Origin: RZYP01 sp964386405
Lineage (GTDB): Bacteria > Bacillota > Negativicutes > Acidaminococcales > Acidaminococcaceae
Direction of reading: 5' to 3'
Assembly (NCBI GenBank): GCA_964386405.1
Contig: CAYLRW010000089.1
Coordinates: forward strand, 1-5,773
Length of the DNA stretch: 5,773 nucleotides
This document shows positions 1-5,773 of the stretch, piece by piece. The notes under the pieces were generated by a model. The model was not told the DNA's origin. It did not search any database and saw only the letters and a program-made list of their open reading frames with translations. Positions within the stretch are counted from its first letter, which is position 1, and each line of letters begins with the position of its first letter. A program made the translations under genes and the position numbers.

Positions 1-17
1 CATTGGTTTGGCAACCT

Positions 18-37
18 TTGCATGGGTGCAATTTTTT
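18..37 (+). terminator. Weak hairpin plus T-tract downstream of ppsA
   Basis: On the plus strand TTGCA (18-22), loop TGGG, and TGCAA (27-31) form a 5-bp stem followed directly by TTTTTT (32-37). It looks like a small intrinsic terminator for a convergent gene off the left edge. In the ppsA direction the T-tract falls on the wrong side, so it is not a convincing ppsA terminator. A second small dyad, GGTT-TGGC-AACC, lies next to it (5-16). The stem is short and the call is tentative. Confidence 0.3.
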
Positions 38-45
38 GTTGAGAA

Positions 46-2421
46 TTACCAGATAAGATCGGTATCTTCAGCCTTGCCTCTACCGGTCAAAGCATCGAGC
101 ATGATACGTTGTTCAACTTGCGCTACCATTTTCTTGGTAAACTTAACGGTATCTGGGTTTACAGAAATACTGTCTATACCATTTTTTACCAGGAATTCAG
201 CAAATTCCGGGTATACACTTGGTGCTTGTCCACAGATAGAAACTGTTTTGCCATCTTTGTGTGCAACTTCAATCAAGTGTTTGATTGCGCGGCGTACAGC
301 AAGATTACGCTCATCAAAGATATGTGCAACTGTATCATTATCACGGTCACAGCCCAGTGTCAGCATTGTGAGATCATTGGAGCCGATGGAATAACCATCT
401 ACATATTTGTTAAACTGATCAGCCAAAATTATATTAGCAGGTATTTCGGCCATCAGCCATACTTTGAAGTCTTTACCACGAACCAATCCTTCTTGAGCCA
501 TCAGGTTTGTTACCTTTTCACATTCTTCAACACTGCGGCAGAAAGGAATCATAACATTTAAATTCTTGAGGCCAAATTCTTCACGAACTTTGCGAACAGC
601 CTTGATTTCCAATTTGAAAGCTTCAATATATTTAGGATCATAATAGCGTGAAGCTCCACGCCATCCTAACAGTGCGCTCGGTTCATAAGGCTCGAATTCG
701 TCGCCGCCTTTGAGGTCACGATACTCACTAGATTTAAAATCGCTGAATCTTAAGGTTACAGGACGCGGTGCCATAGCCTGACAAACCTGACGGAAACCTT
801 CTGCCAATTGGTCTACAACTTTTTCCGGATGCCCTGTTTTAATCAAATACAAAGGATGTTCATGAATATAGGTTGTCCAGATAAATTCTTCACGCATCAA
901 ACCGATACCATCACATGGCAGCACAGAATATTTCTCAGCAAGTTCAGGATCACCAAGATTCATATAAATCTTAGTTCCAGTTACAGGGAAAGTCTCTGCA
1001 GCTACTACCGCAGCAGCAGCCTCAGGCTTTTTGGCGCTTTCAATAATACCTTCATAAACGACACCATTAGTAGCATCTACAGTAATATCAATGCCATCTT
1101 TAATAGTGGTTGTGGCTGATTCGCCCCTGCTCTTTGTGCCAACAATACATGGTATACCGAGTTCACGGCTGACAATAGATGCGTGGCAAGTCATCCCGCC
1201 TGAATCCGTTACTATTGCTTTTGCTTTTTTCATTGCCGGAACCCAGTCTGGAGCTGTCATTTCGGTGACCAATATCTCGCCATCTTTAAACTCATCTATG
1301 CGGGATGGGTCAAGAATTACATGTGCACGGCCAGAAACCAGTCCTGGGCTGGCAGGAAGTCCTTTAACAATAACTTTACGGTCTGTAGTAATTTTAGCGC
1401 TCTCCACTTTTTTGCCCTCTTCTTTATTGCGGCGTGACCAAACTGTTTCCGGACGTGCTTGTAATATCCAGATTTTGTCAGTACGTTCGTCAATGCCCCA
1501 TTCAATATCCATATAGCAGCCATAATGCTTCTCAATCTTTTTAGCATAGTTGGCCAGCTCAAGGATCTGTTCGTTAGTCAGAGTTTGTTTATGATAGTTT
1601 TCTGCAGGCACCGGTTGTTCTTCACAATCGCCGCCTTTTTTACGAACAAGCATTACATCCTGCGCATTAACATTAATTTCTATAATTTTATTTTCCGCTT
1701 TTGAAACTGTATAGTTGTCAGGAGTTACAGTGCCTTGAACAACATATTCGCCAAGACCATAAGCGGCTTCAATCAAAATATTTTCGTCATTGCCGGTAGC
1801 AACATTGACAGTAAACATTACGCCAGCAGCCTTGGAAAACACCATCATTTGAATAACAGCACTCAGGGCGACATCCAGATGATCAAAACCTTGTTTTTCT
1901 CTATAGTAGACAGCGCGGTCAGTGAAGCAGGAAGCATAGCATTCCTTAACTTTTGCAATAACAGTTTCAGCACCTTGAACATTCAAATAAGTATCTTGCT
2001 GACCAGCAAAGCTGGCATCAGGCAAATCTTCAGCAGTAGCACTGGAACGAACAGCAACAAAAGGCAGCTCTTCGCCAACTTTTTTTGCCAACTCAGCATA
2101 AGCACCTGCAATTGCTTGCTGCAGGTCATCAGGCATTTTTTCAGCCATGATAGCTGCACGCAGTTTAGCACTTACATCACGCAATAAAGCGCTGTTTTCA
2201 ACATCTGTAAGCTCAGAAAGCAACGCAGCCATTTTTTCCTTAAGTCCGCTCTTCTCAATAAAATATCTATAAGCGTATGCAGTAGTTGCAAAGCCATAAG
2301 GAACCGGAACATCCGTCTTTGAAGTCATTTCGCCGAGAGATGCTGATTTACCGCCGACGATGGGGACGTCAGTTTTTTCTAACTGCTCAAACCAAAGTAA
2401 AAACTGTTCTTCCTTTTTCAT
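46..2421 (-). CDS. ppsA: Phosphoenolpyruvate synthase (pyruvate, water dikinase)
   Basis: This 791-residue cytoplasmic enzyme converts pyruvate, ATP and water to PEP, AMP and phosphate (EC 2.7.9.2), feeding gluconeogenesis. Its length is close to that of E. coli PpsA. The N-terminal ATP-grasp/pyruvate-binding domain (about 8-330) shows VGGKSASLGEM (22-32), AVRSSATAEDLPDASFAGQQ (123-142) and ILQARPETVW (319-328). The mobile phosphohistidine domain (about 350-460) has SGGMTCHASIVSRELGIP (407-424) with catalytic His413 and the regulatory-type Thr411. The C-terminal TIM barrel (about 480-770) has GIGLMREEF (505-513), LRFSDFKSSEYRDL (557-570), GWRGASRYY (586-594), MAEIPAN (657-663), GSNDLTML (680-687) and ICGQAPS (729-735) with Cys730 as the likely general acid. 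The ATG at 2421 follows AAAAGGAG (2436-2429) by 7 nt. The barrel rules out rifampin phosphotransferase, and length and sequence argue against pyruvate, phosphate dikinase. All catalytic residues appear present. Confidence 0.95.
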   Translation of the reverse strand: MKKEEQFLLWFEQLEKTDVPIVGGKSASLGEMTSKTDVPVPYGFATTAYAYRYFIEKSGLKEKMAALLSELTDVENSALLRDVSAKLRAAIMAEKMPDDLQQAIAGAYAELAKKVGEELPFVAVRSSATAEDLPDASFAGQQDTYLNVQGAETVIAKVKECYASCFTDRAVYYREKQGFDHLDVALSAVIQMMVFSKAAGVMFTVNVATGNDENILIEAAYGLGEYVVQGTVTPDNYTVSKAENKIIEINVNAQDVMLVRKKGGDCEEQPVPAENYHKQTLTNEQILELANYAKKIEKHYGCYMDIEWGIDERTDKIWILQARPETVWSRRNKEEGKKVESAKITTDRKVIVKGLPASPGLVSGRAHVILDPSRIDEFKDGEILVTEMTAPDWVPAMKKAKAIVTDSGGMTCHASIVSRELGIPCIVGTKSRGESATTTIKDGIDITVDATNGVVYEGIIESAKKPEAAAAVVAAETFPVTGTKIYMNLGDPELAEKYSVLPCDGIGLMREEFIWTTYIHEHPLYLIKTGHPEKVVDQLAEGFRQVCQAMAPRPVTLRFSDFKSSEYRDLKGGDEFEPYEPSALLGWRGASRYYDPKYIEAFKLEIKAVRKVREEFGLKNLNVMIPFCRSVEECEKVTNLMAQEGLVRGKDFKVWLMAEIPANIILADQFNKYVDGYSIGSNDLTMLTLGCDRDNDTVAHIFDERNLAVRRAIKHLIEVAHKDGKTVSICGQAPSVYPEFAEFLVKNGIDSISVNPDTVKFTKKMVAQVEQRIMLDALTGRGKAEDTDLIW

Positions 2422-2465
2422 TGTAGCACTCCTTTTGTCATATACTTATTAAATGACTATTTCTA

Positions 2466-2483
2466 ATATAGTATACACTATAT
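2466..2483. promoter_or_regulatory. Palindrome over the ppsA -10 box, candidate operator
   Basis: Plus-strand ATATAGT (2466-2472) and ACTATAT (2477-2483) are exact inverted repeats around ATAC, giving an 18-bp site with only the outer pair of the centre unmatched. It covers the whole -10 element and the expected start of ppsA transcription, where a bound repressor would block initiation. The inner TAGT-N4-ACTA resembles the loose GT...AC dyads bound by GntR-family regulators, but the regulator is not identifiable here. AT-rich promoters produce such dyads by chance fairly often. Confidence 0.4.
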
Positions 2484-2505
2484 CATGTTTGTGCTTGTTG
2501 TTCAA
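2477..2505 (-). promoter_or_regulatory. Promoter of ppsA in the glyS-ppsA gap
   Basis: On the minus strand TTGAAC (2505-2500) is followed after exactly 17 nt by TATAGT (2482-2477), a good vegetative promoter. The expected start near 2470 would leave a 5' leader of about 48 nt before the ppsA ATG. It lies in the 124-nt AT-rich gap between glyS and ppsA and suggests that ppsA is controlled apart from the T-box operon. No clear terminator follows glyS, so read-through could add to it. Confidence 0.72.
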
Positions 2506-2545
2506 GTGAATTTTTTATAAATTTTATACATTTTTGTATTTTTCT

Positions 2546-4606
2546 TTACAGTACTATTGCACTAAGGTCACCAACCATACTAGCCGTCTCTTTGACTTGT
2601 ACCAAGAGAGCTAGACGATTATTTTTTACATTTTCATCTTTGTCCATAACCATTACTGTATCAAAAAATTTATTGACCGGAGCAGAAACCTCGTTCATCA
2701 ATTTAAGCACTTCTGCATAGTTATAACCAACAAGTGCCGGAATAGTTTCTTTTTGTAACCGGCAGACAACTTCGTAAAGTTCTTTCTCTGCAGGTTCAAC
2801 AAACAAGCTTTCCTTGATAATATCTTCGCCTTCTGCTTTTTTGCAAAGATTGGCAACACGTGTAAAGGCTTGAATGCTTTCAGCAGCCTCAGGCGTTGCA
2901 ACATATTCCGCCAAAGCCTTTGCCCTTACGAACAAGTCAACAATATCGTCATTAGCCTTTTCGCTTAATACTGCGTCGATAACATCGTAGCGAATACCTT
3001 GGTCGCCCATCATATTTTTAACACGCTGCATGAAAAACTCTTGCAGTTGTGCCAACAATTCGCCATTCTTAGCAGCAGGAACATTTAACATGCCTAAAAC
3101 AGCGATAATTGTTTTAAGCAAAGGCAGGTGATAATTGCCATCAACCAAAATGTTGATAATACCGATTGCCTGACGACGCAAAGCATAAGGATCCTGTGAT
3201 CCTGTAGGAATCAATCCACGGCTGAAAGTAGCAGCAATATTATCTATCTTGTCAGCAATACCTACCAGGCGACCAATATCAGTTGTTGGTAATTCATCAC
3301 CGGCAAAACGAGGCAGATAGTGCTCAAATATGCCCTGAGCCACTTCCGGTTTTTCACCATCAAGCAGTGCATACTCGCGTCCCATAACGCCTTGCAGCTC
3401 AGTAAATTCACATACCATGCCGGTTACCAAGTCAGTCTTGGACAACAAGGCAGTACGTTGCAAAGTATCTTCATCGACTTGTACATTGAGGTTCTTTTTC
3501 AATGTCATTGCAATATCAGCTAGACGTACACTCTTATCATAGATATTGCCAAGGCCTTCCTGGAACACCACCGTTTTTAATTTTTCCAGACGTTCTTCCA
3601 ATTTAATTTTTCTATCTTCATTAAAGAAAAATTCCGCATCACTAAGACGCGCACGCAAAACGCGTTCGTTGCCATGGGCTACAATATCAAGGCCTTCACT
3701 GTTACCGTTGCGGACGGTAATAAATTTAGCCAGCAATTTACCATCAGCAGTAAGCACCGGGAAATAACGCTGATGCTCCCGCATAGGAGTTATAACTGCT
3801 TCTTTAGGCAATGTCAAAAATTTATCGTCAAAATGACCGCAAAGAGCTGTAGGATATTCTACAAGATAAACTACTTCTTCTAATAAATCTTCATCTATTT
3901 CGGCAACGCCGCCTTCTTTTTGCGCTAATTCTTCTACTTGTTGGCGTATTATCTTGCGACGTTCATCCTGGTCAACAAGGACAAAATGTTCACGCAGCAC
4001 CTTTTCATAATCACCGGCGGTGGCTATTTCCACTTCACCTTTACTCAGAAAACGGTGACCTATAGTATTACGTCCTGATTTGACACCAGTTATTTCAATT
4101 GGAATAATTTTATCGTCTAACAAGGCAACCAGCCATCTTATTGGACGTACGAAGCGGAAATCATGATCTGCCCAACGCATATTTTTCGGGAAAGATAAAG
4201 ACTCCACAATATCGGTCAAGAAAGCCGGCAACAGCTCAATTACTGCTTGTCCAGTCAATTGTTTAACCGCGTAGACGTATTCACCACGAACAACTAAATC
4301 TTCAACAGCTATACCCTGTCCTCTGGCAAAGCCTTGTGCAGCTTTGGAAGGAGCACCATCCGCTCCGAAGGCAATCTTTATGGAAGGTCCTTTGCTCTCG
4401 ACGACTGTACTTGCTTGTGTTTCCTCAACACCATCAGCAATAAAAGTCATACGCCTCGGTGTGCCAAAAACAGTAACCGAAGTAAAAGGAACACGAAGTT
4501 CTTGCAGCTTCTTCTCTGCCAAGCCTTTCAATTGATCCAAAATGCCAGGCATAAATTTAGCAGGTATTTCCTCTGTGCCTATTTCAAATAATAACTTCTG
4601 TTCCAT
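2546..4606 (-). CDS. glyS: Glycine--tRNA ligase beta subunit
   Basis: This is the 686-residue beta chain of tetrameric glycyl-tRNA synthetase, which provides tRNA recognition and partners the catalytic GlyQ chain. Length and motifs match full-length GlyS: FEIGTEEIPA (7-16), KNMRW (141-145) with RFVRPIRW (151-158), REHQRYFP (276-283), HGNERVLRARLSDAEFFF (311-328), the HD-like domain around KTDLVTGMV (390-398) to IADKIDN (450-456), GSQDPYALRRQA (469-480), and a C-terminal DALR-type anticodon-binding domain from about 580 with FFDTVMVM (647-654) and NRLALL (663-668). The start ATG lies 2 nt beyond the glyQ stop. Its likely ribosome binding site, AAAGGGG (4623-4617, about 10 nt upstream), sits inside the last glyQ codons, which suggests translational coupling and matched subunit amounts. 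No truncation is visible. Confidence 0.98.
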   Translation of the reverse strand: MEQKLLFEIGTEEIPAKFMPGILDQLKGLAEKKLQELRVPFTSVTVFGTPRRMTFIADGVEETQASTVVESKGPSIKIAFGADGAPSKAAQGFARGQGIAVEDLVVRGEYVYAVKQLTGQAVIELLPAFLTDIVESLSFPKNMRWADHDFRFVRPIRWLVALLDDKIIPIEITGVKSGRNTIGHRFLSKGEVEIATAGDYEKVLREHFVLVDQDERRKIIRQQVEELAQKEGGVAEIDEDLLEEVVYLVEYPTALCGHFDDKFLTLPKEAVITPMREHQRYFPVLTADGKLLAKFITVRNGNSEGLDIVAHGNERVLRARLSDAEFFFNEDRKIKLEERLEKLKTVVFQEGLGNIYDKSVRLADIAMTLKKNLNVQVDEDTLQRTALLSKTDLVTGMVCEFTELQGVMGREYALLDGEKPEVAQGIFEHYLPRFAGDELPTTDIGRLVGIADKIDNIAATFSRGLIPTGSQDPYALRRQAIGIINILVDGNYHLPLLKTIIAVLGMLNVPAAKNGELLAQLQEFFMQRVKNMMGDQGIRYDVIDAVLSEKANDDIVDLFVRAKALAEYVATPEAAESIQAFTRVANLCKKAEGEDIIKESLFVEPAEKELYEVVCRLQKETIPALVGYNYAEVLKLMNEVSAPVNKFFDTVMVMDKDENVKNNRLALLVQVKETASMVGDLSAIVL

Positions 4607-4608
4607 CT

Positions 4609-5484
4609 TTATTTATCCCCTTTCAGCAGCGGGAAGCCCAATTTTTCTCTTTGTTCAACATAAGCAGCAGCACAAAGACGCGCCATTGCCCTTACACGTC
4701 CAATAAACGCCGTTCTTTCGCTGACGCTTATGGCGCCGCGAGAATCAAGCAGGTTAAAGGTATGCGAGCACTTCAACACATAATCATAGGCTGGGCGGAT
4801 ATTACCGGTTTCAATAACACGCATAGCCTCTTTTTCGTATTTATCAAACAGGTCAAACAATAACGCCGTATCAGCAATTTGGAAATTATAGTAGGATTGT
4901 TCTACTTCATTGGTATGAAAAACATCGCCATAAGTAATATCGCCTACCCACTTAACATCGTATACATTTTCAACGCCTTGAATATACATGGCAAGACGCT
5001 CTAAACCATAGGTAATTTCAACAGTAACCGGTTTAACATCAATACCGCCGACTTGTTGGAAATATGTAAATTGAGTAATTTCCATTCCATCAAGCCAAAC
5101 CTCCCAACCAAGTCCCCAGGCACCAAGTGTTGGAGACTCCCAGTTGTCTTCTACAAAACGAATATCGTGTTCATTCTGATGAATGCCTAATTCAGCGAGA
5201 CTTTGCAGGTAAAGTTCCTGGATGTTTTCAGGTGAAGGCTTAATAATGACTTGATATTGATGGTGCTGAAAAAGACGGTTGGGGTTATCACCATAACGCC
5301 CGTCTGCCGGTCTTCTGGAAGGCTCAACATAAGCAACTCGCCATGGTTCAGGTCCAAGCACCCTGAGAAATGTTGATGGGTTCATGGTGCCAGCACCTTT
5401 TTCGATGTCATAAGGCTGAGCCATAATGCAATCCTGTTTGGCCCAAAACTCTTGAAGCTTTAAAATAATCGTTTGGAAATTCAT
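4609..5484 (-). CDS. glyQ: Glycine--tRNA ligase alpha subunit
   Basis: This is the 291-residue alpha chain of the cytoplasmic alpha2-beta2 glycyl-tRNA synthetase (EC 6.1.1.14). It carries the class II catalytic core that activates glycine with ATP and transfers it to tRNA-Gly. It starts MNFQTI, and the length is typical of the family. Visible signatures are AQPYDIEKGAGTMNP (22-36), the motif 2-like VEPSRRPADGRYGDNPNRL (53-71), FQHHQYQVI (72-80), the glycine-pocket region FVEDNWESPTLGAWGLGWE (110-128) leading to MEITQFTYFQQ (134-144), the motif 3 region EITYGLERLAMY (156-167), and a helical C-terminus with CSHTFNLLDSRGAISVSER (239-257). It is first in its operon behind the T-box leader and ends 2 nt before glyS. 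No frameshift or missing core motif is seen. The longer frame to 5544 is rejected because it would translate the terminator arm. Confidence 0.98.
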   Translation of the reverse strand: MNFQTIILKLQEFWAKQDCIMAQPYDIEKGAGTMNPSTFLRVLGPEPWRVAYVEPSRRPADGRYGDNPNRLFQHHQYQVIIKPSPENIQELYLQSLAELGIHQNEHDIRFVEDNWESPTLGAWGLGWEVWLDGMEITQFTYFQQVGGIDVKPVTVEITYGLERLAMYIQGVENVYDVKWVGDITYGDVFHTNEVEQSYYNFQIADTALLFDLFDKYEKEAMRVIETGNIRPAYDYVLKCSHTFNLLDSRGAISVSERTAFIGRVRAMARLCAAAYVEQREKLGFPLLKGDK

Positions 5485-5490
5485 TTTCTT

Positions 5491-5497
5491 CCTCCTT
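5491..5497 (-). promoter_or_regulatory. Ribosome binding site that fixes the glyQ start
   Basis: AAGGAGG on the minus strand lies 6 nt before the ATG at 5484, which is ideal spacing. It decides the start codon: the frame stays open to an ATG at 5544, but those 20 extra codons run through the 3' arm of the T-box terminator and have no ribosome binding site of comparable quality. Confidence 0.9.
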
Positions 5498-5519
5498 AAA
5501 TTTATACAGGTCTGAAAAT

Positions 5520-5569
5520 AAAAAAGCCTCCATCCCTGTAACAATAATATGTTACAGGGACGGAGGCTT
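5520..5569 (-). terminator. Intrinsic terminator of the T-box attenuator
   Basis: A 19-bp stem (5569-5551 pairing with 5542-5524) has a single G-U wobble and an 8-nt AT-rich loop. On the minus strand it is followed by TTTTTT (5525-5520) and then ATTTT. It is strong and GC-rich at its base. Its 5' arm contains the CCCTGT that can instead pair with the T-box region. It ends 35 nt before the glyQ start codon, so termination here would prevent expression of the operon. Confidence 0.93.
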
Positions 5570-5575
5570 CAAGCT

Positions 5576-5591
5576 CCCGCGGTTCCACCCT
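5576..5591 (-). promoter_or_regulatory. T-box sequence / 5' half of the antiterminator
   Basis: The minus strand reads AGGGTGGAACCGCGGG, a direct match to the conserved T-box sequence AGGGTGGNACCGCG. The TGGA would bind the free NCCA end of uncharged tRNA-Gly. ACAGGG (5593-5588) can pair with CCCTGT (5559-5554), which is also the 5' arm of the terminator stem, so antiterminator and terminator exclude each other. This supports control by transcription attenuation rather than by blocking translation. Confidence 0.92.
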
Positions 5592-5729
5592 GTTTGACTG
5601 CAAGCAGTCCTCTCTTAGCAAATATTAAAATATGGCTCCCGGGCGCCTTCGTCTTTGATATCGGCTTGCACTATCCCGATTCGCTGCTGCAAAAACTACT
5701 TATCCCCTTCATTGCCTTTTCTTTAAGAA

Positions 5730-5758
5730 AATATAACAGATAGACAGGTCTTTGTCAA
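5730..5758 (-). promoter_or_regulatory. Vegetative (sigma-A type) promoter of the glyQS T-box leader
   Basis: On the minus strand a perfect -35 hexamer TTGACA (5758-5753) is followed after exactly 17 nt by TATATT (5735-5730), one base from the TATAAT consensus. Transcription would start near 5722-5724, a few bases ahead of the first conserved T-box leader element, as expected for a T-box transcript. It reads away from the right edge into the leader, so glyQ appears to be the first gene of its transcript. The call rests on sequence match and position only. Confidence 0.85.
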
Positions 5759-5773
5759 CTCAAAAAGAAGTAT

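Larger units (their letters stand above)
5520..5723 (-). ncRNA. T-box leader, glycine-specific, upstream of glyQS
   Basis: This is a cis-acting RNA that senses the charging state of tRNA-Gly and controls transcription of glyQS. In order on the minus strand: a stem I base with an AGTA motif (5700-5697); a distal stem I arm, ATCGG (5680-5676) pairing with CCGAT (5664-5660) around a GATAGTGCAAG loop; a specifier region reading GAAGGC, with the glycine codon GGC at 5647-5645; a hairpin GACTGC/GCAGTC (5609-5596) that fits stem III; the T-box sequence AGGGTGGAACCGCG (5591-5578); and a terminator. The specifier and T-box are only about 54 nt apart, leaving no room for stem II elements, as in the compact glyQS type. 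The TGGA (5587-5584) is complementary to a UCCA acceptor end, fitting the U discriminator base usual in bacterial tRNA-Gly. Exact stem I pairing was drawn by eye. Confidence 0.93.

Noticed and set aside
1..23. A minus-strand frame opening at ATG (23-21) and running off the left edge, as a possible gene after ppsA.
   Set aside because: Only seven codons are visible, there is no ribosome binding site at useful spacing, and the region overlaps the two small hairpins.
8..561. Plus-strand open frames at 8-394 and 109-561 opposite the 3' part of ppsA.
   Set aside because: They lie antisense to a clearly conserved enzyme and overlap each other. Their translations show no recognisable domain, and no ribosome binding sites were noted.
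1317..1562. A minus-strand frame of 81 codons inside ppsA in another reading frame.
   Set aside because: It overlaps the conserved ppsA frame on the same strand and its translation shows no coherent protein features.
1735..2187. A plus-strand frame of 150 codons opposite the N-terminal ppsA domain.
   Set aside because: The opposite strand encodes the conserved ATP-grasp motifs of PEP synthase. The antisense product shows no family features.
2526..2539. Inverted repeat ATACA-TTTT-TGTAT just after glyS, as a possible glyS terminator.
   Set aside because: The stem is 5 bp and almost all A/T, and the minus strand has no clean T-tract after it. It is what AT-rich spacer DNA often shows by chance.
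5549..5743. A plus-strand frame of 64 codons across the T-box leader.
   Set aside because: The sequence is constrained as a structured RNA on the minus strand, which fully explains it. The frame runs through the terminator arm and T-box sequence.

Overview
The window holds three complete protein genes, all on the minus strand, read from high to low coordinates: glyQ and glyS (the alpha and beta chains of the tetrameric bacterial glycyl-tRNA synthetase), then a phosphoenolpyruvate synthase gene (ppsA). A glycine-type T-box leader lies upstream of glyQ. The plus-strand open frames are shadows of these genes. No mobile element, CRISPR array, tRNA or rRNA gene is visible.

Organism: a T-box leader, strong AAGGAGG-type ribosome binding sites, TTGACA/TATATT-type promoters and moderately AT-rich DNA point to a Firmicute. 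A two-chain GlyRS with glyQS close to a PEP synthase/dikinase-type gene fits anaerobic Firmicutes, and I would guess the Negativicutes. That finer placement is inference and no search was run.

Layout on the minus strand: a vegetative promoter (5730-5758) is followed by the T-box leader (about 5520-5723), with a GGC specifier near 5645-5647, a stem III-like hairpin, the T-box sequence (5576-5591) and a strong intrinsic terminator (5520-5569). glyQ (5484-4609) starts 36 nt beyond the terminator. glyS (4606-2546) follows after 2 nt. A 124-nt AT-rich gap carries a separate promoter for ppsA (2477-2505), overlapped by an 18-bp near-perfect palindrome that could be an operator. ppsA (2421-46) ends near the left edge. 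Beyond it are two small hairpins, one followed by T6 in the plus direction.

How the parts work together: uncharged tRNA-Gly should stabilise the antiterminator and allow transcription of glyQS, so the enzyme that charges tRNA-Gly is made when charging is low. ppsA makes PEP from pyruvate for gluconeogenesis. It has its own promoter, but no convincing terminator separates it from glyS, so it may also receive glyQS read-through. I found no undescribed system. The items most worth checking are the palindrome on the ppsA promoter and the absence from the window of the usual PEP synthase regulatory kinase/phosphatase gene.
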